Shown here: positions 44,276 through 51,834 of the stretch, one piece after another
How the letters are laid out: each line of letters starts with the position of its first letter
How positions within the stretch are numbered: the stretch's first letter is position 1
NCBI RefSeq assembly: GCF_003259615.1
Contig: NZ_QLLR01000005.1
Location: 104,741-168,740 of the forward strand
DNA: 64,000 bases
Source of the DNA: Pedobacter cryoconitis
GTDB lineage: Bacteria > Bacteroidota > Bacteroidia > Sphingobacteriales > Sphingobacteriaceae
Reading direction: 5' to 3'
Program-made: the position numbers and the translations under genes
Notes under the pieces: model-generated
What the model was told of the DNA's origin: nothing
What the model saw: the letters and a program-made list of their open reading frames with translations, nothing else
The model's database searches: none

Positions 44276-45776
44276 AGTTTTTATTAAAGTATTTTATCAG
44301 TTGACTGGCAGCTACATGGCCTGAAATAATGGATGGAGGAACGCCTGGGCCTGGTACAGTAAGCTGGCCTGCATAGAACAGGTTTTCCAGCTTTTTGTTT
44401 TTTAAAGAAGGCTTTAAGTTGGCGGTTTGCATCAGCGTATTGGCCAGACCATAAGCATTACCTTTATATGCGTTATAATCCAGCTTAAAATCTGCTACAC
44501 AATAACTGGTTTTATAATCCAGGTGCTTACGGATTTCAACGCCGGTATAGGTTTCCAGGCGGTTCATGATCAGCTCAAAATATTGTTCCCTCAGAGTTGC
44601 TGTATCTTCCATATTCGTTGCCAGAGGCATCAGTACAAACAGGTTTTCATGTCCTTCAGGTGCCACTGTATGGTCGGTTCTGGATGGACAGCAGACATAA
44701 AATAAGGGTTTAGAAGGCCATTGCGGTTCTTTGTAAATTTCAATGGCATGTTGTTTCAGGTCTTCATCAAAGAATAAGGTATGATGGCCTAAACGTTCTG
44801 TTTTCCGAGTTACGCCCAGGTAAAAAATCAGGCAGGAGGGAGCAAGCACACGTTGGTCCCAATATTTCTCCTGATAATTCCTGTAATTTTCGCCAAGCAG
44901 CTTTTCTTCTACGTGATGATAATCAGCGGCAGCAATATAGCCGTCATATGCTTTTATTTGTTTGGGAGTACTCAGGTTCAGAATGTGTTTCCCCTCGATT
45001 TTTAAGGCAGAAACAGGTTCATCTAAATGAAATTTTACGCCATTCTTTTCTGCGACAGTTTTCATCGCCTCTATTACTTTTCCAAATCCGCCTTTAGGAT
45101 ACCATGTTCCCAGTTTCAGGCCTGCATAGTTCATCAAACTGTATAATGCAGGGGTATCTTCTGGTGTTGCACCCAAAAATAAAACCGGAAATTCCATCAG
45201 AGCAATGAGCTTCGGGTGCTTAAAATATTTTTTAACGTGATTGCTGAAAGAGGTGAATACTTGTAATTTAAAGACCCCTTTAATCAGATCCATATCTGCG
45301 AATTCCAATAAGGACAGCCCCGGTTTATAAACCAGCTTTTCAATGCCTGTTTTATATTTATAAGCTGCTTCTTCCAAAAATTGCTGAAGCTTTAAAGCAC
45401 TTCCTGGTTCAATAGTTTCAAAGGTGTCACACAAGGCGCTGAAGTTTGCCGGAATATCCAGAACATCATTTTGTCCGTATACGACTGAAAATCCGGGATC
45501 TAAAAGCTCCAGTTCGTAAAAATCTTTGGCTTGGTACCCAAAATCGTTAAAGAATTTTTCAAAGACATCTGGCATCCAGTACCAGCTTGGCCCCATGTCA
45601 AAAACATAACCATTTTCGGTTTCCATTTGTCTCGCCCGGCCGCCAACGGTACTGTTTTTCTCATATACATCAACTTCATAGCCATTTTTGGCGAGATAGG
45701 CTGCTGCACTGATGCCTGCAAATCCGGCACCTATCACTGCTATTTTTGGTATTGGGCTCGCTGTTTTAATTGGCAT
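44259..45776 (-). CDS. crtI: phytoene desaturase
   Basis: A 505-residue FAD enzyme that introduces double bonds into phytoene to give lycopene. The dinucleotide motif IAVIGAGFAGISAAAYLAKN starts near residue 12, the second part is VGGRARQMETENGYVFDMGP, and the C-terminal carotenoid signature is YAGQLTVPGPGVPPSIISGH. I place the start at ATG 45776 (MPIKTASPIP); an in-frame ATG at 45809 would add 11 residues and lie deeper inside the regulator gene. With 45776 the overlap with the upstream regulator gene is 11 nt. First biosynthetic gene of the operon. Confidence 0.93.
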   Translation of the reverse strand: MPIKTASPIPKIAVIGAGFAGISAAAYLAKNGYEVDVYEKNSTVGGRARQMETENGYVFDMGPSWYWMPDVFEKFFNDFGYQAKDFYELELLDPGFSVVYGQNDVLDIPANFSALCDTFETIEPGSALKLQQFLEEAAYKYKTGIEKLVYKPGLSLLEFADMDLIKGVFKLQVFTSFSNHVKKYFKHPKLIALMEFPVLFLGATPEDTPALYSLMNYAGLKLGTWYPKGGFGKVIEAMKTVAEKNGVKFHLDEPVSALKIEGKHILNLSTPKQIKAYDGYIAAADYHHVEEKLLGENYRNYQEKYWDQRVLAPSCLIFYLGVTRKTERLGHHTLFFDEDLKQHAIEIYKEPQWPSKPLFYVCCPSRTDHTVAPEGHENLFVLMPLATNMEDTATLREQYFELIMNRLETYTGVEIRKHLDYKTSYCVADFKLDYNAYKGNAYGLANTLMQTANLKPSLKNKKLENLFYAGQLTVPGPGVPPSIISGHVAASQLIKYFNKNYERDI

Positions 45777-46665
45777 TAGAGGCGCTTTTGATAGTTTGTT
45801 CAAATTCATTGATAGACTGAAACCAATTTACGTTTTTATCCAGTTTTAGCTCACTGATCAGTTTGCCATTGCCTGCCAGATGGATTCTGGCCTCAGGATA
45901 AGTGGTGCTTAATTCACTAATATAATCATTTGCTGTTTCTGGTGGCTGACTGCGTACCATAAATAATAGCAGATGTTTGATTTGCTTGTTTTGCATCGCA
46001 TCTTTCACAGATTCTAATGGAACTCTGCTACCGAGGTAGATAACTTTTTGCCCGGCTTGTTTAAGAATGTAATTGGCAAACAACAGACCAATATCGTGAC
46101 CATCAGTTTCCGGCAAAAAAAGGAGCCAGGATGATTTTACCTGGGTAACCGCAGGGAGATCATTAATGGCAGCATAGAGTTTTTGCCTGATGATATTGGA
46201 TAAAAAATGTTCTTGTGCCGGGCAGATGTCGTCTTTTCTCCACATCAATCCTAATCTCACCAAAAGAGGATAAATTACCTGCTTATAGGTCGTGATCATC
46301 CCATTTTCCAGGATACATTGATTGATCAGCTGATCAAATTCTGATTCGTTATAAACCAGGCCGTATTTTAAAAGCTGAGCGGTATAGTATTCAAAATGTG
46401 CATCATTTGAAATCGTCTGATCTATTTCTTTTTTGAGGAAATCATTCATCTCCTTTTCAGAGAGGGCGCACACTTGCGATATTTTCAGACCGGTCTGACT
46501 GATGCTGACAATATTCAGCAGTCTTTTGAGGTGATCATCATTGTACATGCGCGTATTTCCTGCTGAACGCATAGGGTCCAGCGCATTATACCTCCGTTCC
46601 CAGATCCTGATGGTATGGACTTGTACGCCCGATAATTGTTCAAGGTCAGAAATAGAGTAGTTCAT
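45766..46665 (-). CDS. CarH/LitR-like MerR regulator with B12-binding domain
   Basis: A 299-residue regulator. Residues 1 to about 70 are a MerR winged helix (SISDLEQLSGVQVHTIRIWE, RRYNALDPMRSAGNTRMYND). Residues about 90-170 form a helical cap with W142, E152 and H153, the same spacing as W131/E141/H142 of Thermus CarH (from memory). Residues about 175-290 are a cobalamin-binding Rossmann domain with DGHDIG, where H190 is the lower-ligand candidate. CarH-type proteins bind adenosylcobalamin, repress carotenoid genes in the dark and release DNA in light. Here it heads the carotenoid operon. Unlike CarH, the residue after W142 is Arg, not the His that forms the post-light bis-His adduct. Its start codon lies in a 25-bp perfect inverted repeat. 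Confidence 0.9.
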   Translation of the reverse strand: MNYSISDLEQLSGVQVHTIRIWERRYNALDPMRSAGNTRMYNDDHLKRLLNIVSISQTGLKISQVCALSEKEMNDFLKKEIDQTISNDAHFEYYTAQLLKYGLVYNESEFDQLINQCILENGMITTYKQVIYPLLVRLGLMWRKDDICPAQEHFLSNIIRQKLYAAINDLPAVTQVKSSWLLFLPETDGHDIGLLFANYILKQAGQKVIYLGSRVPLESVKDAMQNKQIKHLLLFMVRSQPPETANDYISELSTTYPEARIHLAGNGKLISELKLDKNVNWFQSINEFEQTIKSASNAN

Positions 46666-46714
46666 TATGTTTGTCTAGATTTATTTTGTTAAATCTAGAC
46701 AAACATAATGAACT
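46659..46714. promoter_or_regulatory. 25-bp perfect inverted repeat over the regulator start, likely operator
   Basis: Arms 46659-46683 and 46690-46714 are perfectly complementary with a 6-nt spacer (TTTTGT). The left arm includes the first codons and ATG of the CarH-like gene. Each arm contains TATGTTTG, a match to TAnnTTTG, pointing inward. A dimeric or tetrameric MerR protein could cover the site, and a transcript through it could fold into a hairpin hiding the ATG. Confidence 0.75.
46700..46707 (-). promoter_or_regulatory. candidate -7 box of the carotenoid operon
   Basis: Minus-strand TATGTTTG in the right arm of the inverted repeat matches TAnnTTTG and would give a leader of about 28 nt. 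No good -33 element is seen upstream. Confidence 0.4.
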
Positions 46715-46824
46715 TTCCTTTAATTTTAGCTGAATAAGTAGCAGTTTATAGCCAGGAGTGCTAAAATATATTTAAAGTTAAATGAGTTGATAGGGGTTTG
46801 ATGTAGTCGCTGCGTCTACAGTGC

Positions 46825-47487
46825 ATGATATGGAAAGCTTTAAAATACTGCCCTTTATTTTTTGCCCTGCTACTTTCTATATTGGTCATCGGTTTGACTT
46901 CATGTGTTTTAACTTCTAAATTAACCAGTTTCAACTTTCTTAATTTCTATCATTGCCAGTTTCTGGATGCGTTTTTTTCTTATTATACTTTTATGGGTAA
47001 TGGGGCAATGTGCATATTCACGATTGTCCTGTTGTTTTTTCTAAAGAGAAAGAAGTTCGCATTGGCATTATTACTGGCATTTTTAAGTTCTGGAATTATT
47101 GTTCAGCTTTTAAAGAAGTTGATCAACGAGCCCAGACCACCTCTTTATTTTGAGCAGATCGGTTTCAAATATTCTTATTTCATTACCGGAGTACAGCAAA
47201 TGCACTCTGGCTCATTTCCTTCCGGTCATTCTGCTTCTGCATTTGCCATGTCTATAGTGATTGCCTTATATTTTAAAAATAAACGAGTTAGTATTTTATG
47301 TTTGTTACTGGCTTTATTTGCAGGCTATTCGAGAATTTATCTGGCACATCACTTTTTGCCCGATGTAATGGTTGGCGCATTAATCGGGTCTGTATCCGGG
47401 TTACTAACTTATTATTTTATCTGGCAGCCTGCAGGACTGTATACCAAGGTAATTACTGAGTTTAATGGGGTCTTGAAATCATTCTAA
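46825..47487 (+). CDS. PAP2-family membrane phosphatase
   Basis: A 220-residue inner-membrane protein with about six helices. All three phosphatase motifs are present: KKLINEPRPPLYF (K-x6-RP), GSFPSGHSASAFAM (PSGH) and SRIYLAHHFLPDVMVG (SR-x5-H-x3-D). The family removes phosphate from lipids, such as phosphatidic acid, undecaprenyl diphosphate or prenyl diphosphates. It is transcribed divergently from the carotenoid regulator, 159 nt between the starts, with the inverted repeat in the gap, so co-regulation is possible. A prenyl-lipid substrate would fit the neighbourhood but is not shown. Confidence 0.88.
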   Translation: MIWKALKYCPLFFALLLSILVIGLTSCVLTSKLTSFNFLNFYHCQFLDAFFSYYTFMGNGAMCIFTIVLLFFLKRKKFALALLLAFLSSGIIVQLLKKLINEPRPPLYFEQIGFKYSYFITGVQQMHSGSFPSGHSASAFAMSIVIALYFKNKRVSILCLLLALFAGYSRIYLAHHFLPDVMVGALIGSVSGLLTYYFIWQPAGLYTKVITEFNGVLKSF

Positions 47488-48842
47488 TATTTAAAAACTT
47501 TCCCATCTACCATCACTTCCTGTGTAGCTTCATCGAAAACAGCTTTCTTGCCGGTTCTAACAGCTGCATTGGTCATAATATTAGCAATAGAGTGGTAATA
47601 ACCCACTTCTACAGGAGCATGAGTCTGTTTACGGGATCTGATACATTCCATCCAGTTCCGCATATGGGCAGAAGTTAACTTATCACCCCCTGTATTTGCG
47701 GAAGCTGCTACTTTTTCAGTCACATTGGTTAGTTTCAGTTCAGGCAGCAGGTTTGGCTGCATGTGCATCGCACTTGCGGCATCAGCTTTAAGGCCGCCTT
47801 TAGCAGAAACCATATTTGTATTCAGATTCAATTCGCCACCGTTGGAGTAATAGATTTCTGCCGGGTTTTCATCACCGTTGTGCATCCTGGAGGTAAAGAC
47901 CACCTGAAAGCCATTCTCCGGATTATTTTGTTGGCCGTAATCAAATACTGCTGTGGTGGTATCCCAGTTCCGCCGTCCGTCTTTCCATTGATATATCCCT
48001 CCATTGGCCACAACGCTACGCGGATGTTTTAAACCTGTAAACCAGTGTACCGTGTCAATCTGATGTGACATCCATTGTCCGGGCATCCCTGAAGAATAGG
48101 GCCAGAACAAACGATATTCCAGGTAGATACGCGGGTCCCATTCTTCAAATGGACGGTTGATTAAAAAGCGTTTCCAGTCTGTATCCTCCTGTTTTAATTT
48201 AGCCACTAAATCTGGTCTGCGCCAGCGTCCGGGCTGGTTTACATTCCAGCTCAGTTCTACCATCGTAATATCGCCGAACTTACCGGATTTAATAAATTGT
48301 TCGGCAGCTATATAATTATCACCACTTCTGCGCTGCGAACCGATTTGAAGAATCTGCTGAGAACCTTTAACTGCTTTTAAAGCTGCGCGGGCATCGGACA
48401 TGGTTTCTGCAAAAGGCTTTTCACAATAAACATCACATTTGGCATTGATCGCTTCTATGGCATGAACAGCGTGTTGAAAATCTGCTGTACTTACAATCAC
48501 AGCATCCAGATCTTTCAATTGATACAATTCATCGTTATTGCGACAGGCTGTAATTTCATGTCCCAATTTGGTTTTTAAAAAGTTTTCGCCCAATCCTCTG
48601 CGGTAATTCCAGAGATCAGATACGGCAACAATATCAAAATTCAATTCTTTGTAATGGTTGAGGAAGCTGGGGAAAAGTGAAGTGGCAAAGCGGTCTGAAA
48701 AACCGACCACACCAACTCTCACCCGGTCATTCGCACCTATAATATTTCCGTAACTTTTAGCAGATAAGCCCATAGTTCCCATATAGGTTCCCGCGGCAGC
48801 AATTGCAGTTTGCTTGATAAATTTTCTTCTTGATGCTAACAT
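47484..48842 (-). CDS. Tat-exported Gfo/Idh/MocA oxidoreductase
   Basis: A 452-residue NAD(P)-dependent oxidoreductase. The N-terminus has a twin-arginine signal (ASRRKFIKQTAIAAAGTYMG), so it is exported folded with its cofactor. The Rossmann part includes VRVGVVGFSDRF, AVIVSTADFQHAVHAIEA and the family motif VYCEKPFAE. The C-terminal half contains MPGQWMSHQIDTVHWFTGLK with the likely active-site His residues. It begins 12 nt after a DUF1080 gene; such pairs act on glycosides through a 3-keto intermediate, the oxidoreductase forming the 3-keto sugar. Substrate unknown. Its stop overlaps the end of the convergent PAP2 gene by 4 nt. Confidence 0.9.
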   Translation of the reverse strand: MLASRRKFIKQTAIAAAGTYMGTMGLSAKSYGNIIGANDRVRVGVVGFSDRFATSLFPSFLNHYKELNFDIVAVSDLWNYRRGLGENFLKTKLGHEITACRNNDELYQLKDLDAVIVSTADFQHAVHAIEAINAKCDVYCEKPFAETMSDARAALKAVKGSQQILQIGSQRRSGDNYIAAEQFIKSGKFGDITMVELSWNVNQPGRWRRPDLVAKLKQEDTDWKRFLINRPFEEWDPRIYLEYRLFWPYSSGMPGQWMSHQIDTVHWFTGLKHPRSVVANGGIYQWKDGRRNWDTTTAVFDYGQQNNPENGFQVVFTSRMHNGDENPAEIYYSNGGELNLNTNMVSAKGGLKADAASAMHMQPNLLPELKLTNVTEKVAASANTGGDKLTSAHMRNWMECIRSRKQTHAPVEVGYYHSIANIMTNAAVRTGKKAVFDEATQEVMVDGKVFKY

Positions 48843-48854
48843 AGCTGGCGGGAT

Positions 48855-50216
48855 TTAAAGTTGTTTTAATTTAATACTTCTAAAAAATACCTGATCACCG
48901 TGATCCTGTAACAGGATATGACCTTTTGGAGCCATCCCAAAATTTTTCCAGTCTTTATACTTGCTATCGGCTACCAAAGCAAGGAACTCTGCCGATCCTC
49001 TCACATATTCCAGGATCTTATAACCATTTAACCAATATTGTATTTTATTATCTGGATAAACTCTGATGAGCCCGCTGTTCCATTCTCCGATTTTCCGCTG
49101 TGCATTAGGAATTTTTTTACTGGTGATCAGATCATATAAAGAACCCAGTGTCCTGTTTCCGTTTTTTCCGAGTTTAGCATCCGGATGTCTTTCATCATCC
49201 AGTATTTGATATTCTGGGCCGATTGCAGAGCCTTTATTTCCTTCGGTAAGGGTTACAAAATATTTAACACCGCTATTTGCACCTTCAGTTAACTTAAAAT
49301 CGAATTTCAGTTCAAAGGCACCGTATTCTTTTTCGGTTACAATATCACCGCCATTGGTAGCTTCTGCTCCGTTGGATTTCTGAACGCTTAATTCTCCGTC
49401 TTTAATGAGCCAGCCACTTTCAGGGAAAGTCTTTTTATAAGCGCCCCGCCAGCCTTTGGTCGTTTTTCCATCCCACAGCAAACTATAGCCTGCTGCTTTT
49501 TCCTGTGAAGAAACGGTATTGGGAACCAGGTTAACCACATAAATATCATCGGCTTTGGATGGTTTCAGCTGCCCGGTCTGTATGCGGATATTACGCCAGT
49601 GGATTTGTTTGCCTGGCTGGTCATCTTTATTAATCGCATGTACTTGCAGTGCGATAAAGCCGGCAGGAGTAAGCGCGTCTACTACATTGGCAGTGGGAAC
49701 GCCGTTAATCCAGGTACGGATAGAGTTTCCAATACATTCGATGCGGTATTTGTTCCACTGGTCATTTTTAAAGGCTTGTTGTCCTTTAGGGTTAATGTCC
49801 AGTGGATATAACCAGCCTCTTCTTGCTTCATCGTAAATACCTCCTGAAAACTTACGGTCGGATGGGTCAACTTCTACCTGGTAACCGTGGACTCTTCCAT
49901 TTTGATAATCAGCAGTGCTTTCGCTCCTGATTTGTACACCAGAATTCATAGAATTATCTACTTTCAGTTCCAGTTCGAGAATAAAGTCACTATAATTTTT
50001 TGTGGTGGCCAGAAAGGAATTTGGGGTGTTGGAGACTGTCGTTCCTACGATCTCGCCATTCACTACTTCATATTTGGCCTTTCCGTTAAGTTGTTTCCAG
50101 CCTTTGAGATCTTTTCCATTAAAGAGGTTCTGCCATTGCTGATTTTGTGCCTGCAGGGTTGAAGGCAAGCTGACTAATAATAAACCCGCGAGGGTTAACA
50201 GGTGCTTTGTTTTCAT
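48855..50216 (-). CDS. two-domain DUF1080 (3-keto-disaccharide hydrolase-like) protein
   Basis: A 453-residue exported protein with a signal peptide (about 1-24, TLQAQ). It has two DUF1080 beta-jelly-roll domains: residues about 28-215 ([36 protein letters not shown]) and about 240-450 ([36 protein letters not shown]). Domains of this kind can cleave 3-keto-glycosides. It lies upstream of a Gfo/Idh/MocA gene by 12 nt, which would supply the keto intermediate. The start codon overlaps ATATTTGGTT (plus-strand reading), close to the leader motif of the alginate genes. Substrate unknown; periplasmic. Confidence 0.9.
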   Translation of the reverse strand: MKTKHLLTLAGLLLVSLPSTLQAQNQQWQNLFNGKDLKGWKQLNGKAKYEVVNGEIVGTTVSNTPNSFLATTKNYSDFILELELKVDNSMNSGVQIRSESTADYQNGRVHGYQVEVDPSDRKFSGGIYDEARRGWLYPLDINPKGQQAFKNDQWNKYRIECIGNSIRTWINGVPTANVVDALTPAGFIALQVHAINKDDQPGKQIHWRNIRIQTGQLKPSKADDIYVVNLVPNTVSSQEKAAGYSLLWDGKTTKGWRGAYKKTFPESGWLIKDGELSVQKSNGAEATNGGDIVTEKEYGAFELKFDFKLTEGANSGVKYFVTLTEGNKGSAIGPEYQILDDERHPDAKLGKNGNRTLGSLYDLITSKKIPNAQRKIGEWNSGLIRVYPDNKIQYWLNGYKILEYVRGSAEFLALVADSKYKDWKNFGMAPKGHILLQDHGDQVFFRSIKLKQL

Positions 50217-50698
50217 ATTTGGTTAGTAGGTTGATCTTTGGTTTGTCGATTTAGCTAATCTAATATAGTGTAATGATAAGTAAGAGTGAAACTATAAACT
50301 ACTGTCAACTTATTGATATTTAATTAGGTAAAGGGCAAGTAGTGTATTAAATACACTTTTTTCATCGTTTAGCTTTCTTTTGTAAAAACTTGGTTACGAT
50401 AAAAGAAAAAGCTGTATTCGAATAGATACACTTGCGTATTTGATTATATACAACTTGTCTATAAAAGGGAACGTTTGCTAAAACAGACGTTTATGGTGAC
50501 ATTGAGGTTGTTTTATAGTACTGATAATGAGGTCGGTAAGAATTTATAATGTTTTTTCTTTTGAGTTTAAGCCTTAATAGCCTCAAAAACACATTTTTTA
50601 ATTGCTCACAGTTGTATGCGCTTGATTAGTAGTTGTTAATGGCAGAATTTTTGACGTGATCCGGATAGTTAATATTTACAACCCTAAAACAAAAAGTT
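50217..50698. other. intergenic region between DUF1080 and Hcp genes
   Basis: About 480 bp, AT-rich, with no open frame of note. A short palindrome AGTGTATT/AATACACT at 50341-50357 is followed by six T and could be a weak terminator on the plus strand, but no gene precedes it. No convincing TAnnTTTG promoter for the Hcp genes was found. Confidence 0.4.
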
Positions 50699-51094
50699 AT
50701 GGCTTTCAAAGCAAGATTAAACTTTTCGGGCAAGGAGTACGATGTGCTTCACTGTGCCTATTCTCTAAACCGTGATGTAGATGCAAAAGGAAGACCCTCT
50801 TCCGGAGTGTATGGTGGTACAATCGACATTGAGCTCGAATCTACCGAAGACACCTCTGTTATCGAAGCAATGGTAAACAACCAGTACAAACCTTTAGCCG
50901 GCACGCTGCTGATCAAAAAATCAGAGGAAGATGCCAAGATGAAGGAAGTTCATTTTGAAGACGGGTATATTGTGAAATATACCGAAGGAATCAACATCAC
51001 CGGAGATAATCCGATGACCTTGAAGTTCCAGATCTCTGCACGTAAACTAAAAGCAGGGAATGCCGAGCATGTTAATGATTGGCCAAAAGCGTAA
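50699..51094 (+). CDS. type VI secretion tube protein Hcp/TssD, copy 1
   Basis: A 131-residue protein of the Bacteroidota Hcp (TssD) family, with family segments KEYDVLHCAYSLNRDVDAKG, RPSSGVYGGTIDIELES and the C-terminal FQISARKLKAGNAEH. Hcp forms hexameric rings that stack into the inner tube of the type VI secretion machine and may carry effectors. No signal peptide, as expected. The next gene is a same-length paralogue 39 nt downstream. No sheath, baseplate, membrane-complex or ClpV gene lies in the window, so this is an orphan pair; the machine, if present, is encoded elsewhere. Confidence 0.9.
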   Translation: MAFKARLNFSGKEYDVLHCAYSLNRDVDAKGRPSSGVYGGTIDIELESTEDTSVIEAMVNNQYKPLAGTLLIKKSEEDAKMKEVHFEDGYIVKYTEGINITGDNPMTLKFQISARKLKAGNAEHVNDWPKA

Positions 51095-51133
51095 TTCAAA
51101 TTCAGGAAGTTTAACATTTAAAAAAAAATTATC

Positions 51134-51529
51134 ATGGCATTTAAAACCAGGTTGACTCTAGGGTCTAAAGAATTCGATGTGCTGCAATGCAGCTATTCAT
51201 TAAACAGAGATGTGGACGCAAAGGGACGTCCGTCATCAGGAGTTTATGGTGGTACTATCCATTTAGAAATTGAATCTACTGAAGATACTTCAGTGATTGA
51301 ATCTATGGTGAATAACCAGTATAAGCCTCAGGCAGGAACAATTGTATTTAAAAAGGGTGAAGAAGATGCAAAAATGAAAGAATTGCATTTCGAAGATGGT
51401 TACATCATCCAGTACAATGAAGGGATTGCTGTAAATGACAATACTCCAATGACTTTGAGCTTTGTAGTATCTGCACGCAAACTTAAAATTGGTAATGCTG
51501 AGCATACCAACGACTGGCCTAAGGCTTAG
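51134..51529 (+). CDS. type VI secretion tube protein Hcp/TssD, copy 2
   Basis: A 131-residue paralogue of the preceding protein, identical at about 99 of 131 positions by hand alignment without gaps. Differences cluster at residues 5-20, 66-75 and 99-112 and leave the core KGRPSSGVYGGTI and TEDTSVIE segments unchanged. Possible meanings are ring variants with different cargo or a gene-dosage copy. The pair is probably one transcript, since a strong terminator follows only this copy. Confidence 0.9.
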   Translation: MAFKTRLTLGSKEFDVLQCSYSLNRDVDAKGRPSSGVYGGTIHLEIESTEDTSVIESMVNNQYKPQAGTIVFKKGEEDAKMKELHFEDGYIIQYNEGIAVNDNTPMTLSFVVSARKLKIGNAEHTNDWPKA

Positions 51530-51550
51530 TCAGTAAATTCTACTGCTTTA

Positions 51551-51590
51551 GCTGCAGGAAGCCGGGACGGTTTCCTGCAGCTTTTTTTTT
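51551..51590 (+). terminator. terminator of the Hcp pair
   Basis: A 10-bp stem (GCTGCAGGAA at 51551-51560 with TTCCTGCAGC at 51572-51581) followed by nine T, 21 nt after the stop codon. Confidence 0.92.
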
Positions 51591-51749
51591 GCAATAAATT
51601 GTTAACTATTGATTATCATGGTATTAACATTTTAATGTGGCTAAAACCTTAAAATCTCACTTTCTGACTCAGTTTCGGACATATGACACGGTTTAGTCAT
51701 ATTTTGTCGATTAGATACTAAATCGTTATTTCTTAACATTAATTTAATC

Positions 51750-51777
51750 TTGGAATTGGCAGGATAATCTATTTTTG
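51750..51777 (+). promoter_or_regulatory. promoter of the Oar-like receptor gene
   Basis: TTG (51750-51752), a 17-nt spacer and TATTTTTG (51770-51777) match the Bacteroidota consensus closely. Transcription would start near 51784, leaving a leader of about 50 nt. Confidence 0.55.
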
Positions 51778-51834
51778 CGCCTCGAAATATCTAAACAAAA
51801 CAATAAATTTTACTTCTAACAAAAAACAACAAGT

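Noticed and set aside
46708..46737. Nine-codon plus-strand frame starting ATGAAC in the right arm of the carotenoid inverted repeat, as a leader peptide of the PAP2 gene
   Set aside because: It is a direct consequence of the palindrome mirroring the regulator's start codon; nothing else supports translation.
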